A DNA stretch of 64,000 nucleotides from CAZDET01 sp964504335 (GCA_964504335.1 CAZDET010000008.1:1-64000); one strand, 5' to 3'. Counted from the first letter of the stretch, positions 45,031 to 53,889 are shown. Notes: a model not told the origin generated them from the sequence alone. Numbers and translations are program-made.

Positions 45031-45669
45031 ATGATACATGCCGCCGTAGTATCCAACGAGATCGTGGGCCTGGCCGATTGCTTCGTGGCCAATGACCGCA
45101 TCCGGTACGAATTTTTAGCCCTCGGAACGCAGACGTACGATTTCCGGTCGTACGACCTGCTCATCGTGCCGAACGGCAGCGATCAGATTGCGCTGGGCCG
45201 CCTGAAGCCGGCCATCACTGATTATCTGGCCACGGGCAAGACGCTGTTTTGCTTCGACGGCTGGTTTACCGATTGGGTGCCGGGCAATCAATGGGTAATG
45301 GACAACAGCCGTAAAACCATCGATATCCGCTACCGCGTCCGCACTGATCGGTACGGTCTTTTCGATGGCGTGAATCTGGACGCTTTCAACTTTTCGAACG
45401 GCATCAGCGGCTGGTGGGCCTGCGGTTACATCCGGGCAGCAGAGGCCGCAGACGTCCTGCTCGAGGATACCTGGCAGCGGCCTATCGTGGTGCTGGACGA
45501 AGTGAGCAGCCCCGGCCGGCTCTTCCTCACTGCCAGCGGACCGTTGGGCGATTTTAGCTATGCCACCACCGACGATGACCGAAGTATCGGTGAGCTGGGC
45601 CGCTTTTACCGGCGTTTGGTAAACTGGTCAATAACAGAAAACATATGCATACCAATAACCAACCAATAG
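45031..45669 (+). CDS. Amidotransferase-fold (ThuA-like) protein 1 of uptake locus
   Basis: The 212-residue soluble protein opens with a Rossmann-like strand AAVVSNEIVGL and has YDLLIVPNGSD followed by a helix, then KTLFCFDGWFTDWVPGN, a layout like glutamine-amidotransferase/ThuA folds but lacking the catalytic Cys-His pair of true amidotransferases. It starts 17 bp after the TonB receptor and overlaps the next gene by 25 bp, so it is part of the same operon. A binding or processing role for the imported substrate is inferred; no family is certain. Confidence 0.7.
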   Translation: MIHAAVVSNEIVGLADCFVANDRIRYEFLALGTQTYDFRSYDLLIVPNGSDQIALGRLKPAITDYLATGKTLFCFDGWFTDWVPGNQWVMDNSRKTIDIRYRVRTDRYGLFDGVNLDAFNFSNGISGWWACGYIRAAEAADVLLEDTWQRPIVVLDEVSSPGRLFLTASGPLGDFSYATTDDDRSIGELGRFYRRLVNWSITENICIPITNQ

Positions 45670-46316
45670 GCCTCCTCTTCAACGGCGTTTGGTCGCAGTA
45701 CACCTTCGCCAAGGCTCCAAAATACCGCGGGTTGTACCGCCTGATCTACGTCCACGATTTTTCGGAAGAGGATCTGAAAGGGCTGAAGGCCCTGGTGATT
45801 CCGTTCCAATCCAACCAACGCGCGCTGGCCGAACGCCGCGCGCTGATTTACGGATTTTTGCATCATGGGGGCCGCGTTTTTGTGGAAGGGGATAGCACCG
45901 CCGACTGGCTCGAAGCCACCTGGGAAGACCGTCCCGTCAATAATTACTGGTGGGTGAAAAACCCGGGCAATCCGCCGGTTAGTAAAACCAACCATACGCA
46001 CCCGATTTACCAGGGACTGAGCGCCCGGCATGCCTGTTGGCACACCCACGGTGTTTACACGAGCGTACCGGCACATGCCACCATCGTTCAAACCAATGCC
46101 GACGACGAGATTATCAGTTGGGAAACAACCACCTACGGCGGTACGCTTTTTGCCACGACGCTCGATCCGATCGTCGAGCACGGGGTTCAACAAATCACCC
46201 ACCTCGACCATTATGTGGATCGCCTTACCGCCTGGTTGTGCGGGGCTACCCCCGACGGGAAGTTTACCATCGAGGCAGAAGATTACGGGGTCTCCGCGGA
46301 GGAGGCTCTGCGATGA
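45645..46316 (+). CDS. Amidotransferase-fold (ThuA-like) protein 2 of uptake locus
   Basis: The 223-residue protein resembles the preceding one in plan: IGLLFNGVWSQY, then GLKALVIPFQSNQRAL, then FLHHGGRVFVEGDSTADWL and HPIYQGLSARHACWHTHGVY, as in ThuA/GATase-type folds. A conserved-looking histidine cluster (HACWHTHG) might bind metal or sugar. It overlaps the first protein's gene by 25 bp. The pair is probably a heterodimer or two steps of the same pathway; this is inference from the overlap and fold. Confidence 0.7.
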   Translation: MHTNNQPIGLLFNGVWSQYTFAKAPKYRGLYRLIYVHDFSEEDLKGLKALVIPFQSNQRALAERRALIYGFLHHGGRVFVEGDSTADWLEATWEDRPVNNYWWVKNPGNPPVSKTNHTHPIYQGLSARHACWHTHGVYTSVPAHATIVQTNADDEIISWETTTYGGTLFATTLDPIVEHGVQQITHLDHYVDRLTAWLCGATPDGKFTIEAEDYGVSAEEALR

Positions 46317-46361
46317 TTTTAATTTCGTTCAAACGACTTCAATGAATTACTATTGATACTC

Positions 46362-47579
46362 ATGCGCTTCACTCTCTATTTTCTGTTGTTTGGATTATTG
46401 CTATCCGGCTGTGCTGCGGAAACAAATCAAACGGCATCGGACGAGCCCCTTCCCGAAGATTGGGCAGCACTGGAAGCACTTGGCCGAGGCACCACCGTCA
46501 ATCTGATGATGTGGACCGGCGATCCGCTGATCAATGATTACGTGCGCGATTACATCGTGCCCCAGGTGCAGGAGCGCTACGATATTGATTTACGCATTGC
46601 CTCCGGCCAAGGCAGCACCATCGTACAGACCCTGCTGACCGAGCTGGAGGCGAGCCAATCTACCAGCGAGCTCGATCTTCTGTGGATCAACGGCGAGACG
46701 TTTTACCAGCTCCGCCAGATCAACGCGCTGCACGGCCCCTGGACGGAGCGGCTTCCCAATGCTGCCTACATCGACCTGGAAAACCCATTCATCGGGGTGG
46801 ATTTTCAGCAGCCCATCGACGGTTATGAACTGCCCTGGGGCAATGTGCAAATGGCATTGATCTACGATAGTGCCAAGGTCGTCCAGCCCCCGCAAACCCG
46901 GGCGGAATTGTTGGAATGGACGACCGACTATCCGGGCCGTTTCACCTTCGGGACCCAATTCACCGGCCTCACGTTCCTAAAGGCCCTCCTGATCGATATC
47001 GCCGGCGGCCCGAAAGCACTAGCCGGAGATTTTGACGAAGCCCGCTACGCCGAATTCAGCCCACAACTGTGGGCCTACATTGATTCCCTTCGCCCTAACC
47101 TTTGGAAGGGAGGGCAAACCTTTCCGGAAAACGTCACGCAGATGCACCAGATGTTTGCCAGCGGGGAGCTCTGGTTTACGATGAGCAACAACGACAATGA
47201 AGTAGACAACAAGATCCTACAAGGCATTTTTCCCGAAACTGCCCGGGCTTACGTCCCGGAATTCGGCACCATCCAAAATTCGCACTACCTGGGCATTCCA
47301 GAGCTAAGCGATAACAAAGCCGGTGCCATGGTGGTCGCCAATTTCATGATTTCGCCGGAGGCTCAGCTCAAAAAACAGGACCCCGTTGTTTGGGGCGACG
47401 GTACCATTCTCAACCTCACCGCCCTACCCGATTCCATCCGGACGGCGTTCGAGCAATTGCCCAACCGCCGTTACGCACCGCCGCGATCGGCCATTCAGGA
47501 ATACGCTCTGATGGAGCTGGCCCCGGAGTACATGATTCGTCTGGCCGAGGATTTTCGAACCGAAATCATTAATCGCTAG
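46362..47579 (+). CDS. ABC transporter substrate-binding lipoprotein (YnjB-like)
   Basis: The 405-residue protein has a lipobox LSGC (Cys at about residue 18) and the two-lobe pattern of extracellular solute-binding proteins: VNLMMWTGDPLINDYVRDYI, SELDLLWINGETFYQL, YELPWGNVQMALIYD and the long C-terminal helix. It most resembles the YnjB branch, whose transport substrate is not settled. ATG 46362 is preferred over TTG 46353. It is followed directly by two permeases and an ATPase, forming one importer. Confidence 0.85.
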   Translation: MRFTLYFLLFGLLLSGCAAETNQTASDEPLPEDWAALEALGRGTTVNLMMWTGDPLINDYVRDYIVPQVQERYDIDLRIASGQGSTIVQTLLTELEASQSTSELDLLWINGETFYQLRQINALHGPWTERLPNAAYIDLENPFIGVDFQQPIDGYELPWGNVQMALIYDSAKVVQPPQTRAELLEWTTDYPGRFTFGTQFTGLTFLKALLIDIAGGPKALAGDFDEARYAEFSPQLWAYIDSLRPNLWKGGQTFPENVTQMHQMFASGELWFTMSNNDNEVDNKILQGIFPETARAYVPEFGTIQNSHYLGIPELSDNKAGAMVVANFMISPEAQLKKQDPVVWGDGTILNLTALPDSIRTAFEQLPNRRYAPPRSAIQEYALMELAPEYMIRLAEDFRTEIINR

Positions 47580-47581
47580 GC

Positions 47582-48445
47582 ATGCAGGGAGGACGCGCGT
47601 TGGGGATCGGATTGTTTTTAGTGCTGACTGCCGGCCCGATCTTGGCCGGCCTGGGCTACGCGGCCAGTTATAGCCTGGGCTGGGTTGGGTTGCTCAGCGA
47701 GGGCTTTACCTTCGAGCATTGGCAATCGGTCTTGTCGGGCAAGTCCTTTTGGCTTTCCTTAGGTTTCAGCAGTTACATAGCGGTGGTCAGCTTACTGATT
47801 TCCACGTTTCTTGCCCTGTTAGCGGTGCTTCGCTGGCGGCTGGCGCTGCTGGAAAATCGTTGGATATATTTATTGTACCTGCCGCTCGTTTTCCCCGCTA
47901 CCGTGGTGGCCTTTCTCGTGTTTCAGTGGGCCAGCGCCGGAGGGCTTTGGGCACGGCTAGCCTACCAGGTGGGGCTCATCGGAGATACTGCCCAATTTCC
48001 GAGTTTGGTCAGTGACCAGTGGGGCATCGGTATCATTTTGAGCCACGTGCTGATGGCCACTCCTTTTCTGACCATCTTGTTCGTGAATATCTATCGGTCC
48101 GAGCGGCTCGACGAATTGGCTACCGCAGCAACGACCCTCGGGGCGACCGGATTTCAAATTCGGCAACGCATCCTGCTGCCCGTCTTGCTGTTTCGGGCGC
48201 GAGCAACCCTGCTACTGTATGGCATATTCGTGCTGAGCAGCTATGAGATTCCGTTATTGCTCGGAGCCCAATCGCCCCAAATGGTTTCGGTGCTGACCAT
48301 TCGAAAGTTGCAGCGCTTCGACCTGGGGGATATTCCCGAAGCCTACACCATCAGTGTGTGCTATGCCCTACTGATTGGGTTGGTGTTAGGGTTGCGGCCC
48401 CTACTTGGCCTTTCATTTAGGAATCGACAAATGACGGGTGGATGA
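47582..48445 (+). CDS. ABC transporter permease 1
   Basis: The 287-residue protein has about six TM helices and the permease EAA-type loop (ERLDELATAATTLGATGFQIRQRILLPVL at about 178-205) that contacts the ATPase. It starts 2 bp after the binding-protein gene and overlaps permease 2 by 4 bp (ATGA). In E. coli YnjC the permease is one fused protein; here it is two separate proteins, as in iron or thiamine type importers. Confidence 0.85.
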   Translation: MQGGRALGIGLFLVLTAGPILAGLGYAASYSLGWVGLLSEGFTFEHWQSVLSGKSFWLSLGFSSYIAVVSLLISTFLALLAVLRWRLALLENRWIYLLYLPLVFPATVVAFLVFQWASAGGLWARLAYQVGLIGDTAQFPSLVSDQWGIGIILSHVLMATPFLTILFVNIYRSERLDELATAATTLGATGFQIRQRILLPVLLFRARATLLLYGIFVLSSYEIPLLLGAQSPQMVSVLTIRKLQRFDLGDIPEAYTISVCYALLIGLVLGLRPLLGLSFRNRQMTGG

Positions 48446-49206
48446 GTGATCGAATCTGGCATATACTACTGCTGCTGGCCGTGCTTTTTCCCTTTGTATT
48501 TCTCGGCCTGTTGTCCTTGGCGCGCCAATGGGCCTTCCCCGCGATATTGCCGCCGGAATGGTCCCTTTCTCCCTGGCAGACAGCTCTGGGCTCGAACGGA
48601 AATTTAGGGCAAAGCGTATTGCTGTCCTTAGGACTGGCCATTTCGGTGGCGCTTTTGGCAACCAGTTTGGGATTTATCTCCGCAAAAATTCTGGGTCAGA
48701 CCGAATACGGCAAGCAACTTTTGCAGATCGCCTACCTGCCCTACGTGTTTTCGCCGGTCATCCTGGCAGCCTGCTTGCAGTACTATTTCCTGCGGCTCGG
48801 CCTGAGCGGCCGGCCCGGAGGGGTATTATTGGCCCAATTTTTCATTGCTTACCCGTTTGCCGTCATCCTGTTTACCAGTTTCTGGAACCATCGGATGTAC
48901 GCTATGGAACAGCTGGCCGCCACGCTGGGAGCATCGTCCTTCCAGACGTACCTGCGGGTTTTGTTGCCGTTGGCCAAAGGCCCGCTGTTAATTGGCTTTT
49001 TCCAGACGTTTTTGGTCTCTTGGTTCGAATATGGCCTTACTAACCTGCTCGGCGTTGGGAAGGTGCAAACGCTCCCCGTCAAGGTATTCCAATTTGTAAA
49101 TGAGGCCAATATCTACTATGCGGCGATGGCGGGTTGCCTGCTGGCGCTGCCTCCGGTGGTATTGCTGTGGATCAATAAACGATACGTATTCATTGAGCGC
49201 TCCTAG
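48442..49206 (+). CDS. ABC transporter permease 2
   Basis: The 254-residue protein has about six TM helices and the coupling-loop pattern MEQLAATLGASSFQTYLRVLLPLAKGP. It overlaps permease 1 by 4 bp and precedes the ATPase gene by 4 bp. Together with permease 1 it should form the membrane channel of the importer. Confidence 0.85.
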   Translation: MSDRIWHILLLLAVLFPFVFLGLLSLARQWAFPAILPPEWSLSPWQTALGSNGNLGQSVLLSLGLAISVALLATSLGFISAKILGQTEYGKQLLQIAYLPYVFSPVILAACLQYYFLRLGLSGRPGGVLLAQFFIAYPFAVILFTSFWNHRMYAMEQLAATLGASSFQTYLRVLLPLAKGPLLIGFFQTFLVSWFEYGLTNLLGVGKVQTLPVKVFQFVNEANIYYAAMAGCLLALPPVVLLWINKRYVFIERS

Positions 49207-49210
49207 TGGT

Positions 49211-49957
49211 ATGAGTTTACTCCGCGTTGAAGACATTTCGAAGCAGTTTGGTCGGGAACAGGTTCTGAAGAATTGTTCCCTGGAAGTCGCATCCCGGGAA
49301 ATCCTTAGCGTGTTGGGTCGATCGGGGAGTGGTAAGACGACGTTGCTAAAAATCATTGCCGGTCTGGAACGCGCGGATGCCGGTACGGTAGCGCTGGATG
49401 GCCAGTCGGTCGATTCGATTCCCGCCCACCGTAGGGAGATGGTGTACCTCTACCAGGAGGCACTCCTATTCCCTCATTTGAGTGTTTGGGAAAACATCGC
49501 GTTCGGATTACGCCTGCGCAAACAGTCCGAATCAGACATTCGTCATCGTACGGACCGCATGCTCCTCGACCTCGATCTGACGGAACACGCCCGAAAAGCC
49601 CCCGAACAATTGTCGGGGGGGCAGCGCCAGCGCGTCGCCTTCGGCCGTGCGCTCGTGATCAACCCCCGGGTGCTGTTGCTCGACGAGCCCTTCGGGGCAC
49701 TCGACAGCGAAACCCGTACAGATATGCAGGCGCTGTATCTGCGCATCAGTAAGCAGTACCAAATGACTACCATACTGGTCACTCACGATTTAAAAGAAGC
49801 CGTACGCATGGGCGACCGCCTGGCAGTAATGGAATCGGGGCAACTGCGCCATTACGCCAGCCGCAACGAATTTATTGCCGATGCCCGAACGGGTGTACAA
49901 CGAGAAATGGCGTTCTGGCAACAGTTCCGATCCGATCTCTCAGCCGAATCGGATTGA
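49211..49957 (+). CDS. ABC transporter ATP-binding protein
   Basis: From ATG 49211 the protein is 248 residues, with Walker A GRSGSGKTTLLK, signature LSGGQRQRVAFGRAL, Walker B VLLLDEPFGALD and the H-loop LVTHDLKEA. Length and motifs are those of a one-domain importer ATPase. The frame can be read further upstream but that part overlaps the permease gene and is not conserved-looking. It completes the importer made with the two permeases and the binding lipoprotein. Confidence 0.92.
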   Translation: MSLLRVEDISKQFGREQVLKNCSLEVASREILSVLGRSGSGKTTLLKIIAGLERADAGTVALDGQSVDSIPAHRREMVYLYQEALLFPHLSVWENIAFGLRLRKQSESDIRHRTDRMLLDLDLTEHARKAPEQLSGGQRQRVAFGRALVINPRVLLLDEPFGALDSETRTDMQALYLRISKQYQMTTILVTHDLKEAVRMGDRLAVMESGQLRHYASRNEFIADARTGVQREMAFWQQFRSDLSAESD

Positions 49958-49974
49958 ATGCGTTATTAATCACA

Positions 49975-50919
49975 ATGAAGATGAATTTCGACCACATAGA
50001 ATCCGTGTACTGGGTATTTACCCAGTTGTGCAACGACGAATGCGACCACTGCTACAATCTCTCCGGCCCGCGCGGTGCCCGGCTGACGGAAGAGGAGTGC
50101 ATGCAAATCATCGATAACCTGCCTGCTCAAATGGATCGGCTCATCCTGTCGGGCGGAGAACCGCTGGCGGAACGCAAGTTGCTGTACAAGCTCCTCGATC
50201 GCCTGCGGGAGCGCTTTGCCGACCGGGTGCAGATCATGCTGCAAACCAACGGTGACCTGCTCAACGAAAAGATCCTCGACACCCTCATCGACAAGGGTGT
50301 TACCCGATTCGACATCGCCAGCATCGATCGCTTCCACAAGCACGCCGGTGCACGCCTAATGGAACTGGCCGATTTATTCGAATCGCGCGGTGTCAATGGA
50401 GAGGATAAAGATCCGCTCGTGGAAAAGGAAAATTACCTCCCCGACAACCCGCTCAGCTGGGGCTACTGGGGGGCCAACGAGGATATGTGGCTAGGTGGCA
50501 ACTGGGCACGGGGCCGCGCCCTGGAAAAAGACATCTGGAAGCGCGACCCCGACCACAACTTCTGCACCATCCTGTCGGGAGCCCGCAACTTTCTCGGGGG
50601 CTACACCGACATCCCCCAGGAAATCAGCATCCAGCTTTGGCGGATTAACCCCTGTTGCCCCGGTACTAAATTTCCGATGGGCGATGCCCGGGTGGAAAAA
50701 GTCGCGGACGTCCTCGCCCGCATTGCCGAACACCCTGTTTTCCAGCGGCTAAATGAAGGCGACCCTTTCCGCATGGGCGAATCGATGGGAGTATCAGAGG
50801 AAACGGCCCGGCAGCGCAACGCCGAGCTCCAAAATGTCTGCTTGTATTGCGATGAATTCTTTGGCCGGCACATGCAGGCCTTTAACCCGGAGACCTTCGT
50901 TGAATTGCCCGTGGTTTAA
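49975..50919 (+). CDS. Radical SAM enzyme of the uptake locus
   Basis: The 314-residue protein has a radical SAM cluster C19-x3-C23-x2-C26 in TQLCNDECDHCYNLSG, a GGEP motif (LILSGGEPL), and further cysteines near the C-terminus (NPCCPGTK and NVCLYCDEFF) that may hold an auxiliary iron-sulfur cluster as in SPASM-type enzymes. It starts 17 bp after the ATPase gene at ATG 49975 (ATG 49981 also possible). It probably modifies the transported compound or a peptide. A peptide precursor was not seen. Confidence 0.85.
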   Translation: MKMNFDHIESVYWVFTQLCNDECDHCYNLSGPRGARLTEEECMQIIDNLPAQMDRLILSGGEPLAERKLLYKLLDRLRERFADRVQIMLQTNGDLLNEKILDTLIDKGVTRFDIASIDRFHKHAGARLMELADLFESRGVNGEDKDPLVEKENYLPDNPLSWGYWGANEDMWLGGNWARGRALEKDIWKRDPDHNFCTILSGARNFLGGYTDIPQEISIQLWRINPCCPGTKFPMGDARVEKVADVLARIAEHPVFQRLNEGDPFRMGESMGVSEETARQRNAELQNVCLYCDEFFGRHMQAFNPETFVELPVV

Positions 50920-50925
50920 TCTTAC

Positions 50926-51777
50926 TCACTTCTTTTCCGGATAAATCCCCTTGCCGATCATTCGGTCTAGCATTCGGGCCGGAAGCAACCGAGGCAGGGT
51001 ATACCGCTTGAATTTATCCTTTACCGGCGCGTAGCGCACCTTTGGGCGATCCGTGGTTTGAATGTGTAATAGCAACTCGCCGATTTCTTCGGGTGGCATG
51101 CCATTTCGGCCTCCCTTCACGAAGCTTCTGAGAAACCGATGCAGGGCATCGAAATAGTCCGTCTCTGCATAAGGGGTGGGATCGACCCCTTTATCCCAAA
51201 TGGGAGTGGCTACCGAGCCGGGTCCCACCAAAATCACATCGATACCGTAGAGTAACAACTCGCGGCGCAGGCTGGCGGTGATGCCCTCCAGGGCGTGTTT
51301 CGTGCCGGCGTAGGCTCCCACGAAAGGGCCGGCCACTCTGCCCCCCACAGACCCAATATTTATAATCTTTCCAGGAGTGTAGGGATAATCAGCCTCCGCG
51401 CCAAGTAACGGCAAAAAAGCCTTGGTGACGCGCAACAGCCCGAAGATATTTACCTCGAAGTGACGTTCGATTTCGGCCATTGGCTGATACTGAAGCGGGC
51501 CGCCGATGGCGATTCCCGCATTGTTGATCAAGCCGCCCAGCCCCTGGTTTCCCAGAACGGTACGAACCGTTTCCACGGCACTTTCGACGGCTGCTTCGTC
51601 CGTTACGTCCATGAGGAGCGGGTGGATATGGTCGCCGAGTTCTGTGCGCAGCCGCTCGCCATCGGCGGTCTTTCGCACCGTTCCGAACACGGTGAATCCG
51701 GCACGGCAGAAAGATTGCGCAGCGGCGTAACCAATGCCGGTAGAAGCGCCGGTAATGACAATTGTTTTCGCTCGCAT
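50926..51777 (-). CDS. Short-chain dehydrogenase/reductase
   Basis: The 283-residue protein is a classical SDR: nucleotide motif TGASTGIGYAAAQ at about 9-21, NNAG at about 88-91, and the YAGTK active site (Tyr and Lys) at about 154-158 with an upstream serine. It reduces or oxidises a carbonyl or alcohol with NAD(P)H; the substrate is unknown. It is convergent with the radical SAM gene, 6 bp apart, so it is not in that operon. A promoter-like element far upstream is at 52127-52158. Confidence 0.9.
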   Translation of the reverse strand: MRAKTIVITGASTGIGYAAAQSFCRAGFTVFGTVRKTADGERLRTELGDHIHPLLMDVTDEAAVESAVETVRTVLGNQGLGGLINNAGIAIGGPLQYQPMAEIERHFEVNIFGLLRVTKAFLPLLGAEADYPYTPGKIINIGSVGGRVAGPFVGAYAGTKHALEGITASLRRELLLYGIDVILVGPGSVATPIWDKGVDPTPYAETDYFDALHRFLRSFVKGGRNGMPPEEIGELLLHIQTTDRPKVRYAPVKDKFKRYTLPRLLPARMLDRMIGKGIYPEKK

Positions 51778-51900
51778 ATCTTTGGTGCTATTGAGCTGGT
51801 CAATATAAACAATTCACCGGCAGTGATCATTACCCTGTATATTTGGAAGAACAGGATAGGTGCATCAAATGCCGGGGCCGTCAAATAAACTCACTGAACA

Positions 51901-52110
51901 TGGCATGTACTCCCAACGCCCCGGTCGGTTGTCGGGTCCGGCCCGCCGCACACCATGTGGGTGGGTATAAATAAAATGGCCCACCCACCTTACCTGCCAA
52001 CCCGGAGGGCTACAGGCAGCCGAGGCGTGCGCTGCGCACGCGGCTACCAGCAATGTGAACGGCCGTTTGAAAAGTGGGCTATTTTATGAGAATCGCTGCC
52101 CGTAGGGCAA
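51901..52110 (-). other. Highly structured intergenic segment (possible ncRNA or dispersed repeat)
   Basis: At least four hairpins follow each other: 51957-51965 with 51980-51988 (9-bp GTGGGTGGG stem), 51994-51998 with 52015-52019, 52015-52022 with 52041-52048 enclosing the near-perfect GCGTGCGC/GCGCACGC palindrome at 52025-52041, and 52097-52101 with 52105-52109. No coding sequence is convincing; a 62-codon frame across it looks spurious. A leftward promoter match ends just outside (52127). It could be a structured leader or RNA, or a repeat element shared by the genome. The rest of the gap, 51778-51900 and 52111-52216, shows nothing more. Confidence 0.45.
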
Positions 52111-52126
52111 CTCTTGGATGGTCGTA

Positions 52127-52158
52127 CAAAGATAGGCGGTTGAAGCCTTACAAGCAAG
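52127..52158 (-). promoter_or_regulatory. Leftward Bacteroidota-type promoter
   Basis: On the minus strand CTTG (52155-52158) precedes a full TATCTTTG -7 element (52127-52134) with 20 bp between them, close to the usual spacing. Transcription would start near 52120 and run into the structured segment and then the SDR gene, about 340 bp away. Confidence 0.45.
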
Positions 52159-52216
52159 CCTTCGTTTGCCCGAATTCAAACAGATGCGTTTATTCCATCA
52201 TTAGCATTTTCTGACT

Positions 52217-52726
52217 ATGATCGTCGAGCCGCAACACGTCATTACCATTACCTACGAATTGCGCAATGGCAGCGCCGAGGGCGAGCTGCTCGAACGCATG
52301 GACGTCCATTATCCCTTCATCTTTCTCTACGGCACCGGTAAGTTGCTGCCCGCCTTCGAACGGCACCTGGCCGGTCTGAGCCCCCACGACACCTTCGATT
52401 TCATACTCACTCCCGAGGAAGGTTACGGCCCCATCCGCTCCGAAAACATCGTCGATGTTCCCATCCACCTGTTCCATGATGAGCAAGACCGATTGGCCGA
52501 AGAAATCCTGATCCGAGGGAACTTCGTCGCGCTCACCGATGATCAGGGAGAAACCCACAACGGCAAAATCGTCCGCTGGGACGATGAGCAGGTACGCGTC
52601 GATTTTAACCACGCCATGGCCGGGAAAACGCTTCACTTCAAGGGGACCGTCCTACACATTCGTCCTGCTACGGTCGATGAACTGGTGCGCCAGCACTACA
52701 TTCAAGATGATGGGCTGAGGGGGTAA
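52217..52726 (+). CDS. FKBP-type peptidyl-prolyl isomerase, SlyD-like
   Basis: The 169-residue protein has the SlyD pattern: VITITYELRNGSAEGELLE, the PFIFLYGTGKLLPAFERHLAG strand-helix, EEGYGP, and the inserted-in-flap domain around residues 80-130, closing with HFKGTVLHIRPAT. SlyD-type FKBPs isomerise proline bonds and act as chaperones. The histidine-rich metal-binding tail of E. coli SlyD is absent here, as is usual for short homologues. It stands alone. Confidence 0.88.
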   Translation: MIVEPQHVITITYELRNGSAEGELLERMDVHYPFIFLYGTGKLLPAFERHLAGLSPHDTFDFILTPEEGYGPIRSENIVDVPIHLFHDEQDRLAEEILIRGNFVALTDDQGETHNGKIVRWDDEQVRVDFNHAMAGKTLHFKGTVLHIRPATVDELVRQHYIQDDGLRG

Positions 52727-52812
52727 TGTGGCGATGTGCCAATGTGGCGATGTGGCGATGTGTCAAAGTCAATAAATTGTCTCATTGACCTATTGACCCA
52801 TTGGCAAATTGA
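52725..52812. repeat. Short tandem/inverted repeat between convergent genes
   Basis: AATGTGGCGATGTG occurs at 52725-52738 and 52741-52754, followed by a partial third copy, then related sequence in inverted orientation. GCCAATG (52738-52744) and CATTGGC (52799-52805) could form a long-loop hairpin. It lies between the ends of the convergent SlyD and glucosaminidase-like genes and may be a low-complexity intergenic repeat that also terminates transcription. Confidence 0.5.
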
Positions 52813-53889
52813 TCATCGCTTGCGCACAATCTCCATCTTGCCACCCAGGCTAACGGGGTCGCTGCGACGGGCAAAGGCGCGACGGGCGGCAGCTGGCTCG
52901 GCCGATTTGTAGGCTTGCCAGGAGGGATAACCCGCTTCTAGGGCAAGCACTTCGCGCAGCACTTCGTGGAAGGTCCCTGGGTCGTAGTAGCGTTGGGGCT
53001 GCCCTACGGGAAGAGCTTCGGCGGCGCGGCGGGCCGCTCCGCTGGCATCGGCGGCACGGGGCTGGAAATCCATACTCTGACCACGCTCGCGGAGCCGCTC
53101 GTCGGTGAGGCGATTCATGGCGTAGGCCATATTGCGGCGGGCGTCATCGGAGTTAACTTCCATATCGACGCGGCGCTGCGCGGGCTGGTAAGCTTCCGCC
53201 TGGTAGCGGTCGCCGCTCCCCCAACTACCGAAGGAGGCGCGGTGCACGACCGCCCGTTCTTCCAGGGCCGGGGCAGCTTGTTCTTCTTGCAGCGCCAGGT
53301 AGGTTTCGGCATCGAATCGAGCCAGATCATAGGTATCGAATATGCGCAAAAGGTCGTATCGATCGAAATGCTGCTGGGCGCGGAGGCCTTCAAACCACTT
53401 ACCGCTATTGGCGGAGTACTTGTAGTAGCGCGACCACATGCGCTTGTCACTCCCCTTCAGTTGATCCAGCGGCATAACCACCCGCTCGATAAAATCATCC
53501 GACGGATGCAGGTAACCGGATTCCAGCTGCGCGATGCCCAAGCTCAGACTGACCCCTGCCGGCACCCCGGATCGTACGGCTTCCAGCACGGCAATACGGG
53601 CGTGCTGCTCTAGCCACGACTCCACCTGACTATCCGAAGAGGCCGGCGATGGAGTCGACGTTGGCGCACGACGGGACGACGAAGCGTAGCTGCGGACTTC
53701 CGGACTTCCCGTCGATTGGAAGTGCTGCGATTCGTCAATGCGCGCTACGGAAGAGGGCTCCTCCCATTCGTGTAGATACTCGGAGGGGGCTGCCGTATCT
53801 TGTGCGAACCGATAATTATTTTTGTACAAATATCCCGCCACCAAAAATACGGTGGTGATAAATCCTAGCAGGGAAAATACTCCTTTCAT
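52813..53889 (-). CDS. Diverged glucosaminidase-like envelope protein
   Basis: The 358-residue protein has an N-terminal hydrophobic anchor (about residues 3-22), a serine/proline-rich linker, then AVLEAVRSGVPAGVSLSLGIAQLESGY, which matches the start of the glucosaminidase (FlgJ-type) domain with its catalytic glutamate. The NNHFGIK-type block that should follow is absent, while the end of the domain is similar to that of the adjacent 325-residue glucosaminidase (TYDLARFD here, TYELNRFD there). The tail beyond residue 210 is unique. So it is a degenerate or altered paralogue, perhaps binding rather than cutting peptidoglycan. Confidence 0.7.
   Translation of the reverse strand: MKGVFSLLGFITTVFLVAGYLYKNNYRFAQDTAAPSEYLHEWEEPSSVARIDESQHFQSTGSPEVRSYASSSRRAPTSTPSPASSDSQVESWLEQHARIAVLEAVRSGVPAGVSLSLGIAQLESGYLHPSDDFIERVVMPLDQLKGSDKRMWSRYYKYSANSGKWFEGLRAQQHFDRYDLLRIFDTYDLARFDAETYLALQEEQAAPALEERAVVHRASFGSWGSGDRYQAEAYQPAQRRVDMEVNSDDARRNMAYAMNRLTDERLRERGQSMDFQPRAADASGAARRAAEALPVGQPQRYYDPGTFHEVLREVLALEAGYPSWQAYKSAEPAAARRAFARRSDPVSLGGKMEIVRKR

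Noticed and set aside
51865..52053. 62-codon minus-strand frame
   Set aside because: It runs across the hairpin-rich segment, has no start signals and its composition is that of the structured DNA; more likely spurious.
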